64,000 nt of DNA, taken from positions 3,245,001-3,309,000 of the forward strand of contig NZ_CP012040.1 in assembly GCF_001050135.1 (NCBI RefSeq), given 5' to 3'. The notes beneath the pieces are model-generated. The model was not told where the DNA came from. It made no database searches and saw only the letters and a program-made list of their open reading frames with translations. This DNA is from Cyclobacterium amurskyense. Lineage in GTDB: Bacteria > Bacteroidota > Bacteroidia > Cytophagales > Cyclobacteriaceae. The position numbers were made by a program, and so were the translations under genes. Of this stretch, positions 18,049-26,523 are shown in pieces. Each line of letters begins with the position of its first letter. Within the stretch, counting starts at the first letter, position 1.

Positions 18049-19136
18049 TTTTTAAGCAGGGGTAGTTTCTCTATTTTGGCAGAAATTCTTTTTTTCCTTA
18101 CCTCAATCCCGATCTCGGTTCCAGGTTTGGCGTATTCAATGTCTACATAACCTAAACCAATACCAATACCCATGCTTGGTGATTGACTTCCAGAAGTGAC
18201 TTTTCCTATAACTTCACCTTCTGCATTTACAATGGAATAATCTGCTCTTGGAATTCCTCTTTCTAAAAGTTTAAAACCTACTAGTTTTCTTTTGATACCT
18301 GCTTCTTTCTGCTTTTTCAGCGCCTCATGATTAATGAAGTCTTTGGTGAATTTGGTAATCCAGCCTAATCCCGCCTCTAATGGGGAGGTGGTATCTGAAA
18401 GTTCATGGCCATAAAGGCAATATCCCATTTCTAAGCGTAGGGTGTCCCTGGCTCCCAATCCTATTGGTTTTATATCCAGTTGGCTACCTGAATCGAAAAT
18501 GGCATTCCATATTTTCTTTGCATCGGCATTTTTCACATACAATTCAAAGCCTGGTTCACCTGTATAGCCAGTAGCAGAAATGATTACATCGTCTACACCT
18601 GCAAAAGAGCCTACTTCAAAATGATAAAATGGAATATCTTTTAATGAAGTTGAAGTTAGTGATTGTATGGCTTTTATTGTATTCGGCCCTTGAATGGCAA
18701 ATAAGGAAATTTCATCTGATATGTTTTCCAGTTTTGCATTTACAGTGTTATGTTGCTGTATCCATGCCCAGTCTTTATCGATATTGGATGCGTTCACTAC
18801 AAGCATGTAGCGCTCTTCTTCTATTTTATAAACCAAAAAATCATCAACAACTCCGCCCTCAAGATTGGGAAAGCAAGTGTATTGTGCTTGTCCTATTTTA
18901 AGCTTTGCGGCATCATTTGAGGAGACTTTTTGTATTAAGTCAAGAGCATTGGGTCCCTGTACTATAAATTCACCCATATGGGAAACATCAAAAACACCCA
19001 CGTTTTCTCGAACTGTTTTGTGTTCCTCCATATCGGAGCTGTACCTTACAGGCATGTCATACCCTGCAAATGGGATCATTTTTGCACCTAATGAATGATG
19101 TATTTCATCTAGAGTTACCTTTTTTATTTTCTCCAT
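18045..19136 (-). CDS. gcvT: Glycine cleavage system T protein (aminomethyltransferase)
   Basis: 363 residues, typical length. GcvT transfers the methylene group from the H-protein-bound aminomethyl to tetrahydrofolate. Seen are MIPFAGYDMPVRYSS with the conserved N-terminal folate contacts, VFDVSHMGEF, GVVDDFLVYK, FAIQGPNT, SATGYTGEPGFELYV (the key Asp/Glu region), GLGARDTLRLEMGYCLYGHEL and KVTSGSQSPSMGIGIG. gcvH and gcvP are not in this window. A near-consensus -7 box TACCTTTA lies on the minus strand at 19163-19170, about 27 bases upstream. Confidence 0.96.
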   Translation of the reverse strand: MEKIKKVTLDEIHHSLGAKMIPFAGYDMPVRYSSDMEEHKTVRENVGVFDVSHMGEFIVQGPNALDLIQKVSSNDAAKLKIGQAQYTCFPNLEGGVVDDFLVYKIEEERYMLVVNASNIDKDWAWIQQHNTVNAKLENISDEISLFAIQGPNTIKAIQSLTSTSLKDIPFYHFEVGSFAGVDDVIISATGYTGEPGFELYVKNADAKKIWNAIFDSGSQLDIKPIGLGARDTLRLEMGYCLYGHELSDTTSPLEAGLGWITKFTKDFINHEALKKQKEAGIKRKLVGFKLLERGIPRADYSIVNAEGEVIGKVTSGSQSPSMGIGIGLGYVDIEYAKPGTEIGIEVRKKRISAKIEKLPLLKK

Positions 19137-19255
19137 TAATCTTTGACTTTATATTAAAAGCCTAAAGGTAAGAAATGTGATTAATTATAAAGAAAAGGTT
19201 TGGGAAAAAGACCGTTCGCAACTAATACATTTGTTAACTATTCAATATATAATTC

Positions 19256-20635
19256 CTATTCCAGATAGCCTGGGTTTTGAATCAGTTTCGAATTGGCCAA
19301 CAACTCCCTTTGAGGAATAGGAAAGATTAATTTTGGATCATCGAATGAATACTTGAAATTGGAATCGTTATTGTCCACCACAATGCCTCTGGTGCGTTTG
19401 ATGTCATGTAGATTATGGCCTTCATGTGCCAATTCCAACTTCCTCTCTTTTAATATATCTTCAAGGGTCACACTTGTCTTTTCAGGTAATAAAACCCTCC
19501 TTCTTATTCTGTTAATGTCTTCCAATACGGTAGCTCCTATACTGGTGCCTTCTCTGAAGTTGGCTTCAGCTCGAGTAAGGAACAGCTCTGCCAATCTAAT
19601 GATTTTGACATTGGCATTTTGATCCCTCCATTTATTTGTTCGAATGGCCCCGGCCCTTTCTTCATATTGACTTAACCTGTCATCTCCATCTTCATACAAT
19701 GCTAAATGATTTCCGGAAATACCAACATCACCATCTCTTCCACCAAATTCTGGAGTGGAGTAGAAAAGATGCATGGCATTTACTGGATCTTGGGCACTCA
19801 CCTGAATAGTAAATATATCTTCTTGACTATCTGATTCATTATTGAAAGCATTCATGTATTGGTCCATGAGTTTTTTGCCATAGGCTAGCGCCAAATTTAT
19901 GCTTCTATTGGCGGCATCTCGAGCAGAGGTATAATCTTCAATTTGTAAGTATACTCTGGAAAGCATAGCAGAAGCAATGTATTGAGACGCGAAGATATTG
20001 TTTGACTCAGGTAGTAATTGTTCCGCTTCCGTTAGGTCCTTAATGATTTGTTGGTAAACGTTTTCAACAGAATGTCTTTCGACAACCCCGTTATTTTGAC
20101 CACCTCTGGAAGGTGAAAGGATCAAAGGAACGGCCAGGTTCGTAGAAGGATTTTCGGAAACATAGGGCAATCCATATAATTTAACCAATTCAAAATACAC
20201 GACTCCTCTTATAAATAATGCCTCTCCTTTAACTCTATCCTGATCCTCGGTTTTTACCTTATCTATAGCCTCAATAATATTGTTGGCTAAATTAATAGTG
20301 CTATATGCGGTAGTCCATGTGTCTGTAACAAATGAATTGTTTGTTAAAATGCTTTTGTTGAGCATTTCTCTTGGCTGTACGAATGTGCCTTCCCATCTTA
20401 GCTCATTGTTTGCAGCGAGCATTTCGCTGTAGAGCAGAACTCTTCCTCCCCAGAGGTCTGATTTCCTAATATTAGCGTAGGCACCTATGAGCACTCTTTT
20501 GATATTCGCATCACTGTCAAGCGCAGTAAGCTCATCGATTTCTTGTGATGGTTTTAAATCCAATTGATCATCACAAGAAACAATAAAGAAGATAAAAAAT
20601 AACAGGATCGGTGTGTGTAATACTTTTGATGACAT
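19256..20635 (-). CDS. SusD/RagB family outer-membrane nutrient-binding lipoprotein
   Basis: 459 residues with a lipoprotein signal (FFIFFIVSC, Cys21) followed by acidic DDQLD, a pattern that directs Bacteroidota lipoproteins to the cell surface. Family signatures: LDLKPSQEIDE, TAYSTINLANNIIEAID, ALFIRGVVYFELVKLYG, and C-terminal IKIIRLAELFLTRAEANFR and LEDILKERKLELAHEGHNLHDIKR. SusD caps the SusC barrel and binds the oligomeric nutrient. It is eleven bases downstream of its susC partner. Substrate cannot be told; no glycoside hydrolase or sulfatase adjoins. Confidence 0.93.
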   Translation of the reverse strand: MSSKVLHTPILLFFIFFIVSCDDQLDLKPSQEIDELTALDSDANIKRVLIGAYANIRKSDLWGGRVLLYSEMLAANNELRWEGTFVQPREMLNKSILTNNSFVTDTWTTAYSTINLANNIIEAIDKVKTEDQDRVKGEALFIRGVVYFELVKLYGLPYVSENPSTNLAVPLILSPSRGGQNNGVVERHSVENVYQQIIKDLTEAEQLLPESNNIFASQYIASAMLSRVYLQIEDYTSARDAANRSINLALAYGKKLMDQYMNAFNNESDSQEDIFTIQVSAQDPVNAMHLFYSTPEFGGRDGDVGISGNHLALYEDGDDRLSQYEERAGAIRTNKWRDQNANVKIIRLAELFLTRAEANFREGTSIGATVLEDINRIRRRVLLPEKTSVTLEDILKERKLELAHEGHNLHDIKRTRGIVVDNNDSNFKYSFDDPKLIFPIPQRELLANSKLIQNPGYLE

Positions 20636-20646
20636 ATATAAAATAT

Positions 20647-23600
20647 TTAAAACCCTAAATCCAAGCCTATAGAAAATGTTCTAGCCTGTGGGGCTGAATA
20701 AAGATCAACTCCCTGGAATAAATTAGCATTGGCAAAATTATTGGATAATGCCTCAGTTCCTACTTCGGGGTCCCAACCATTGTACTTAGTGAATGTCAAT
20801 AAGTTTTGGGCGATAATATAAATTTTAGCATTCTGGATTTTCAACTTATCGTTCCACTTTTCAGGAAAGTTGTAGGCCAGAGATAATGTTTTTAGTCGTA
20901 GGTAGCTACCATCAGAAATGTACCTGCTTGAAGCACTGCAACCATTACAAATACCTAACCTGGCTTGAGGAATGTCGGTTTGATCCCCTGGCTTTTGCCA
21001 CCTTTCCATTTGTTCTGCTGTGTTATTGTCAAACCAATTCCCATTGTTGGCGTAATAACCACCTGCTGCTTCGTAAATTTTATTTCCATAAACGCCTTGA
21101 AAGAGGAATTCCAAATCAAGGTTTTTATAAGAGAGGTCATTCGTAATGCCCGCTATAAAATCAGGGTTGGGGCTTCCCAAAAACAGTCGAGCGGCAGTGT
21201 TATAATCGTTGGTCATTTCTGTTTGCGCTTCATCTTTATAATAAAGTGCGTCCCCATTTTCAGGATCTACTCCCGCGTATTTTGGGCCAAAGAATACAGC
21301 CATGGGCTGTCCGACATAGATGCCATTCAGGTAGCTTGAATAAGGTGGAGGTATTTCAGTTTGGTCTTTGGAAAGTGCCCGTACCCTATTAATGTTTCTG
21401 GAAAAATTGAAAGAAGATTTCCAAATAAAGTGGCTATTGCTGTAATTGATAGTGTTTAAAAGTACCTCTATCCCATAATTCTGCATCTTACCCAAGTTTT
21501 GTCTTTGAGTTACAAAACCTGTTGTGGCAGGCACAGGCACCAACAATAAAAGATCGCGGGTCATTTTATTGTAGAAATCTATTTCTCCTGAAAAACGGTC
21601 TTCAAATAGCCCAAATTCTAAGCCTATATCGAATTGTCTTGTGGTTTCCCAAGTTAGATTTGGGTTGGCTATCTGAGTAGGAGACAAACCTGCATTGAGT
21701 CCGTAAGGTAATGGCTCATACAATCCCATGTGGTCAAAATCACCAATTAGGGCATTCCCTGTAAGGCCATAAGAAGTACGGAGTTTAAAATAACTTAGGT
21801 AAGCATTGTCTTTCAGGAAGTTCTCTTCACTGATGAGCCATCCTAAAGATCCTGCTGGGAAAAAACCATATTTATTGCTTTCTCCAAACCTGGAAGAACC
21901 ATCGTATCTGGCACTAACTGCAAGTAAGTATTTATCATCCAATTTGTAATTTAATCTTGTAAAGTAGGATAGAAAGGAAGAGTTGCTGAGGGAGGATGTG
22001 CCATCTGTGATTTCTGCCGCAGACTTTAATGTGGTGAGTCCGTCCAGTGGAAACTCTTTACCCTCTACACTTGTAAACCTGTTTTCTGTTTTTTGGAAAG
22101 ACATTCCCAGCGTAGCCTCCAGTTTATGAGGTCCCTGAAGATTAGGTTTGTAGGTGAAGAAATTATTTGTGTTATAGGTGGCAATTTTTAACCAACGTGA
22201 TGATCCATAACCATTTGAACTTTGACCAGTGGCGGTTTTTGATCCGAAATAAGAATCATCGTTTTGTGTAAGGTTGTCCAGCCCAAACTCTGACCTAAAA
22301 GTAAGGTTTTCAATAAGTTTCAACTCCCCGAAAATGCCATTGATGTTTCTTAAGCCTGTTGTAGTCCAATTGGAATTTTCTGAGTCTATTAAATTATTGT
22401 AATAGGTGGTAGTGGGGCGGTCATATAATTCCCCGTCCAGATTTCTTAACGGAGAAATGGGAGCCAAAGCAACCAATTGCATAGGATTGTTAAATTGATT
22501 GTCACTAGGCAATGTATTGGTTGTGGTCCTTGATAAACTAAAATTGGCGCCAATCTTGAATCTATTTGAAACCTGATGGTCAAAATTTAGTCTACCGGAA
22601 ATTCGTTCAAAATTATTTCTGATCAGTATGCCATCTTGTTTGTCATAAGCAGTAGATAAATAAAAGCTAGTTTTATTGTCTCCCCCTGAAGCAGAGAAAT
22701 TCACCTTAGTGACACCGGCATCTCCTCTGAAAGCTTGATCTTGCCAATTGGTATTGATGCCTCCATCTCTCCAGTTGGTATGACCTGCGTATTGATCCAA
22801 TCTGTTTTCTACAAATTGAAGGTCTGAATCAGGATAATCCAAAGTATTGTTTATTGGGTCTTTGTTAGCGGCCAAATCATTGTTATAACCAGCTTCGCGC
22901 ATTAATTCAACAAATTGGCTGGCGTTTAGAAAGTCCTTCTTTCGAGTAGGGCTACTATAGCCTCTCTGCAGGCCTATTTTAAATTTTGTTTTGCCTATTT
23001 CTCCTTTTTTTGTTGTGATCACTACTACACCGTTGGATCCTCTTGCTCCATAAATGGATGCCGCCGCCGCATCTTTCAGAACATTGATTGACTCAATGTC
23101 ACTGATATTTATCATGGCCAAAGGGTTGCTATTACCAAGACTTCCGGAGGTAGTAACAGGAATCCCATCTATAATATAAAATGGGTCATTGCCAGCTGAA
23201 ATGGATGTAGTGCCTCTTATTCGAACCTTAACCCCTTCTCCAAGCTTCCCAGTAGATGAAGTTACATGTACTCCTGTGAGTCTGCCTTGCAGGGTTTCCT
23301 GAAAATTAGGAACTGGGATATTTTCAATTTCATGCCCTTCAATTTTGGCTATATTTCCTGTCAGATCTGCCTTATTTGCACTTCCATAGCCAACCACCAC
23401 GATTTCGTTAAGCGTTTGCAAATTAGGAATAAGACTTACGTTCAACGTTTTGCTGCTGTTTACAAGGAATTCCTGTTGAATAAATCCTAAATAAGAAAAA
23501 ACAATGGTTGATTCTTTGTCTATGTTAATTTGATATTGACCTGAAGTATCCGTAAGGGTAGATTTGCCACTTTCCGCAATCCCAATACTTACTCCAGGGA

Positions 23601-23715
23601 TTGCTTTGCCATCCTCATTAGAAATAACTTTTCCAGAAATAGTAATACCTTGCGATAAACCAATTAAAGGGACAGCAAATAATAAAGTCAACACAATAGA
23701 GATATTGCTTTTCAT
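20647..23715 (-). CDS. SusC/RagA family TonB-linked outer-membrane transporter
   Basis: 1022 residues. Sec signal (1-22), carboxypeptidase-like regulatory domain about 25-105 (ITISGKVISNEDGKAIPGVS), the SusC linker LNEIVVVGYGSANKADLTG, a TonB plug (about 115-235 with VKVRIRGTTSISAGNDPFYI and AAASIYGARGSNGVVVITTKKG), and a 22-strand barrel ending in TFSIGLDLGF. It imports oligomers bound by the SusD protein using TonB energy. No ECF sigma/anti-sigma pair or hybrid two-component regulator is next to it. Three inverted repeats in the 350 bases upstream may be operators. Confidence 0.94.
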   Translation of the reverse strand: MKSNISIVLTLLFAVPLIGLSQGITISGKVISNEDGKAIPGVSIGIAESGKSTLTDTSGQYQINIDKESTIVFSYLGFIQQEFLVNSSKTLNVSLIPNLQTLNEIVVVGYGSANKADLTGNIAKIEGHEIENIPVPNFQETLQGRLTGVHVTSSTGKLGEGVKVRIRGTTSISAGNDPFYIIDGIPVTTSGSLGNSNPLAMINISDIESINVLKDAAAASIYGARGSNGVVVITTKKGEIGKTKFKIGLQRGYSSPTRKKDFLNASQFVELMREAGYNNDLAANKDPINNTLDYPDSDLQFVENRLDQYAGHTNWRDGGINTNWQDQAFRGDAGVTKVNFSASGGDNKTSFYLSTAYDKQDGILIRNNFERISGRLNFDHQVSNRFKIGANFSLSRTTTNTLPSDNQFNNPMQLVALAPISPLRNLDGELYDRPTTTYYNNLIDSENSNWTTTGLRNINGIFGELKLIENLTFRSEFGLDNLTQNDDSYFGSKTATGQSSNGYGSSRWLKIATYNTNNFFTYKPNLQGPHKLEATLGMSFQKTENRFTSVEGKEFPLDGLTTLKSAAEITDGTSSLSNSSFLSYFTRLNYKLDDKYLLAVSARYDGSSRFGESNKYGFFPAGSLGWLISEENFLKDNAYLSYFKLRTSYGLTGNALIGDFDHMGLYEPLPYGLNAGLSPTQIANPNLTWETTRQFDIGLEFGLFEDRFSGEIDFYNKMTRDLLLLVPVPATTGFVTQRQNLGKMQNYGIEVLLNTINYSNSHFIWKSSFNFSRNINRVRALSKDQTEIPPPYSSYLNGIYVGQPMAVFFGPKYAGVDPENGDALYYKDEAQTEMTNDYNTAARLFLGSPNPDFIAGITNDLSYKNLDLEFLFQGVYGNKIYEAAGGYYANNGNWFDNNTAEQMERWQKPGDQTDIPQARLGICNGCSASSRYISDGSYLRLKTLSLAYNFPEKWNDKLKIQNAKIYIIAQNLLTFTKYNGWDPEVGTEALSNNFANANLFQGVDLYSAPQARTFSIGLDLGF

Positions 23716-24331
23716 AGATAATCTGGTGGGTAATGTAAGCGTAATACGGTGATACGAAATATTGTTAATCTAAATGTTCTTTTAGATTATTTGGGGATAA
23801 GTATTAGTAGTAAACTAATACTAATGTAGTAAAAAAAATAACCTTTGGCATAATCTTGTATGATTAAAATTGATTTACAGGTATTTTTTTATTCGAAAAG
23901 TATTGGTTTAATCTATAAAATATGCGTGGGTTTATGAGGTTTTGAGTTGTTAGGAGGCTAATTTTATTGATATAATAGGTGCGACTATAATAAATCATTG
24001 ATTTATTGCTGTCTTCAGTGAAATAACCATAATACGGGATCGGTATTATGATTTTTTTAATTAGTTTCCAGCGGTAAGCTGATTCAAGCTGTTTAAATAG
24101 GAAGCCGCTTCAATTTCTTGTTAAAAGTTGAATAGTTCCTCTCTCATTTCGTTGAAGTTTTTCAAAACCAAAAAGTACAATAGACCCTTAGTTCTATGAG
24201 TGATACTGCTTAAAAATCATTTGTGTAATTGTAGGGCATAAGCCTCTAATACAAATTCTATGGAAAAAAATTGAGTGTATAGCTGGTTTTTTCTTTAATA
24301 GTAAAAAAAGAACAATAGCTTAAAACAAAAA
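23716..24331. other. Long intergenic region upstream of susC
   Basis: 616 AT-rich bases with no credible gene. Three short perfect inverted repeats are noted: 23767-23788 (AATCTAAA/TTTAGATT), 23800-23822 (AGTATTAG/CTAATACT) and 24028-24050 (CATAATAC/GTATTATG, followed by seven T). No exact TAnnTTTG box reads into susC. Confidence 0.5.
23767..23822 (-). promoter_or_regulatory. Two inverted repeats in the susC upstream region
   Basis: Perfect 8-bp arms at 23767-23774/23781-23788 and 23800-23807/23815-23822, with spacers of six and seven bases, lie about 50 to 110 bases before the susC start. The spacing suits a dimeric regulator or a hairpin in the 5' leader. The regulator is unknown. Confidence 0.4.
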
Positions 24332-24364
24332 AAACTCAGAATAGGATTCCCCTATTCTGAGTTT
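24332..24364 (-). terminator. Intrinsic terminator of the IscA/ErpA-type gene
   Basis: A perfect 14-bp stem (24332-24345 with 24351-24364) and five-base loop lie 20 bases past the minus-strand stop. On the minus strand it is followed by a run of eight T and further T-rich bases (complement of 24324-24331). Confidence 0.88.
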
Positions 24365-24384
24365 GTAAGCCGTTTTGTAAATAT

Positions 24385-24711
24385 TTAAATAGAAAAACTT
24401 TCACCACAACCACATGTTCTTGATGCGTTTGGGTTTACAAATTGAAAGCCTTTGCCATTTAATCCATCAGTAAACTCTAAAGTAGTTCCTGCAAGGTATA
24501 GCAAGCTTTTTCTATCCACGATTATTTTCACTCCTTTATCTTCAAAAACATGGTCTGATTCCGAGGTGACATTGTCAAAACCTAAGTCGTACATTAAACC
24601 AGAACAACCTCCGCCTTTTACCGATACCCTTATGTTTTCTTCGTCATTCCTATTTTCTTCCTGTCTAAGTTCAAGGATACGATCCTTGGCTTTTTCTGAA
24701 ACGATGATCAT
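24385..24711 (-). CDS. Iron-sulfur cluster carrier/assembly protein, A-type (IscA/SufA/ErpA family)
   Basis: 108 residues, the normal length of the HesB/IscA family. The three cluster-binding cysteines are in place: Cys36 in KGGGCSGLMYDL, and Cys100 and Cys102 in the C-terminal CGCGESF. A-type carriers accept Fe-S clusters from the scaffold and pass them to apo-proteins. The exact subfamily cannot be fixed by eye. It is monocistronic, with a -7 box TAACTTTG at 24802-24809 and a clear terminator. Confidence 0.94.
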   Translation of the reverse strand: MIIVSEKAKDRILELRQEENRNDEENIRVSVKGGGCSGLMYDLGFDNVTSESDHVFEDKGVKIIVDRKSLLYLAGTTLEFTDGLNGKGFQFVNPNASRTCGCGESFSI

Positions 24712-24801
24712 ATCTTCTATAATTTAATTACCCTATTCATTTAACGACAATTAACCAGTAATGTTAGAAATAAATTCCATTTTTCCTACCGAATTCCCCA
24801 G

Positions 24802-24809
24802 CAAAGTTA
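24802..24809 (-). promoter_or_regulatory. Putative -7 box (TAACTTTG) of the A-type Fe-S carrier gene
   Basis: Exact TAnnTTTG match on the minus strand about 90 bases before the start codon. No -33 TTTG in register. Confidence 0.45.
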
Positions 24810-24841
24810 ACAAAACAAAAGCGAATTGATGATATATTTGA

Positions 24842-24883
24842 AACCGAAATATGCAATAGATATTCTATTACATAATCCGGGTT
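24842..24883 (+). repeat. Structured intergenic repeat, minimal 42-bp derivative
   Basis: This copy keeps only the two ends of the element: AACCGAAATATGCAATAGA on the left joined through TATTCTATTAC to the right end CATAATCCGGGTT. In the full copies CTATTAC occurs near both ends, so the form is what recombination between those direct repeats would leave. It lies between the Fe-S carrier promoter and the thiL promoter. Confidence 0.8.
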
Positions 24884-25020
24884 GAATCAGAAGGTTGTTC
24901 CTTAATTAATAGAATCTGAATTTTTTCACTACTGGGATTGTATTTAAGCTTCAATTACCCTTATTAAAACTGTACCTGAGAATGCTTAATTAGGGAATGG
25001 CACAGCTCATAAATAAATTG

Positions 25021-25028
25021 TACTTTTG
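25021..25028 (+). promoter_or_regulatory. Putative -7 box (TACTTTTG) of thiL
   Basis: Exact TAnnTTTG match 53 bases before the thiL ATG. The -33 position reads ATGG, not TTTG. Confidence 0.5.
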
Positions 25029-25081
25029 TATTGGAAATAAATAGCCCCATTAAGATGGGTTGTTAGCAGAAAATAAAATTT

Positions 25082-26113
25082 ATGGATAAGGAAAAAAGGA
25101 CTGAAATTTCAAGCCTAGGAGAGTTTGGGCTTATTGATTTGATCAGTGAGGACATAAAAAGCAATCATGCCAGTTCTATCAAAGGAATTGGTGACGATGC
25201 GGCAGTGATAGGGGATGGTGAGGATCTTCGGGTAGTGACCACCGACTTGCTTTTAGAAGGTGTTCATTTCGATCTTTCCTTCACACCCTTGAAGCATTTG
25301 GGGTTTAAGGCGGTAGCGGTAAATGTCAGTGATGTTGCTGCCATGAATGCCATCCCTACTCAAATTACTGTTGGCATTGGGCTGTCAAGTCGGTTCTCTG
25401 TAGAGGCGGTAGAAGAACTATATAAAGGAATCAAGCTTGCGGCAACACATTATAACGTAGATATTGTAGGCGGAGACACTACTTCATCCAGGGCTGGCCT
25501 GGTTTTGAGTATTACGGCCATAGGTGAAGTAAAGAAAAAAGACATCAGTTATAGATCCGGTGCGAAGGTCAATGATATCATTTGTGCCACAGGAGATTTA
25601 GGCGGGGCATTTGTAGGTTTGCAGGTTTTGGAGCGTGAAAAGCAGGTTTTTTTATCCAATCCCAATATGCAACCTGAGCTTGATAAATATCCATACATTA
25701 CCCAAAGGCAACTAAAACCAGATGCGAGAATGGATATTATACATGAGTTTAAGGAAATGGGTTTGGTTCCTACTAGCATGATAGATATTTCTGACGGTTT
25801 GGCATCAGAACTATTTCATATTTGCAAAGCATCGGATGTAGGTGTGGCCATATATGAAGACAAACTCCCAATTGACAAGCAAACTTATGATACTGCTTTT
25901 GAGTTAAATTTAGATCCGACTACTTGTGTCCTAAATGGCGGTGAGGATTATGAATTGCTATTTACAATTAGTCAAAAGGACTTTGATAAACTGGAGAAAC
26001 ACCCAGATATTCATTTTATTGGGCATGTAACTGAAAAAGATAATGGTAAGTACCTTATCAGTAAAAGTGGTACAGCTTTACCTTTAAAAGCCCAAGGCTG
26101 GTCTCATTTTTGA
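25082..26113 (+). CDS. thiL: Thiamine-monophosphate kinase
   Basis: 343 residues. ThiL phosphorylates thiamine monophosphate to the active diphosphate. PurM-like signatures are present: IKGIGDDAAVIGDG (Mg/ATP binding), TTDLLLEGVHFDLSFTP, KAVAVNVSDVAAMNA, VGGDTTSS, CATGDLGGAFVGLQVLE, SMIDISDGLASELFHIC and LNGGEDYELLFTI. No other thi gene adjoins and no TPP riboswitch-like sequence is evident in the 5' region. It ends 20 bases before a hairpin shared with the convergent hypothetical gene. Confidence 0.95.
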   Translation: MDKEKRTEISSLGEFGLIDLISEDIKSNHASSIKGIGDDAAVIGDGEDLRVVTTDLLLEGVHFDLSFTPLKHLGFKAVAVNVSDVAAMNAIPTQITVGIGLSSRFSVEAVEELYKGIKLAATHYNVDIVGGDTTSSRAGLVLSITAIGEVKKKDISYRSGAKVNDIICATGDLGGAFVGLQVLEREKQVFLSNPNMQPELDKYPYITQRQLKPDARMDIIHEFKEMGLVPTSMIDISDGLASELFHICKASDVGVAIYEDKLPIDKQTYDTAFELNLDPTTCVLNGGEDYELLFTISQKDFDKLEKHPDIHFIGHVTEKDNGKYLISKSGTALPLKAQGWSHF

Positions 26114-26133
26114 GCCCTGCCTTGAGTTAATAA

Positions 26134-26173
26134 TTTGTACATTCCTTATTCATTAGGATAAGGAATGTACAAA
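26134..26173. terminator. Bidirectional terminator between thiL and the convergent gene
   Basis: A perfect 16-bp stem (26134-26149 with 26158-26173, loop of eight). It serves thiL on the plus strand (followed by AA then ACTTAG, weak T-run) and, on the other strand, overlaps the last codons and stop of the minus-strand hypothetical gene, whose TAA is at 26146-26148. Confidence 0.7.
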
Positions 26174-26523
26174 AACTTAGTGAATTCTTCATCGACTACA
26201 AACAGACAACAGAATTCATCTGGGTCTTTATACGATGCTTTAAATTGTTCAATTCCATCTTCCTTGATTAATTTTCGTTGGATAAACTCATCAAGGTAGG
26301 TGATGTAATAATTCCAATCGATAGCCTTTTCTTTTCGGCTTAAAAACAGTTGGCCAATAGGTTGCTCTTCTTTACTAATTGGGAAAATAGGGTATTCGGA
26401 AAACTTTCGTTTTCGGACCTGATAGGCAGCCTCCTTAAGGTTTTCGCTTATTTTTATAAAATCACTGCTAATGGTCCCCAAGTATTTCCCATTGAGTTCA
26501 GGGTCATTTTCGTTGCTGATCAT
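26146..26523 (-). CDS. Conserved hypothetical protein next to rlmD
   Basis: 125 residues, soluble, with no signal peptide or membrane segment. I do not recognise a named domain. The sequence is rich in charged and aromatic residues, with DPELNGKYLGTISSDFIKISENLKEAA at the start and FLYIPYPNE at the end. Its start overlaps the rlmD stop by four bases (26520-26523), so it is the second gene of that operon and likely translationally coupled. The 3' end carries one arm of the terminator hairpin. Confidence 0.75.
   Translation of the reverse strand: MISNENDPELNGKYLGTISSDFIKISENLKEAAYQVRKRKFSEYPIFPISKEEQPIGQLFLSRKEKAIDWNYYITYLDEFIQRKLIKEDGIEQFKASYKDPDEFCCLFVVDEEFTKFLYIPYPNE

Noticed and set aside
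24890..25081. TPP riboswitch before thiL
   Set aside because: The conserved CUGAGA and GGAUAAUGCC-type blocks are not seen in the right order.
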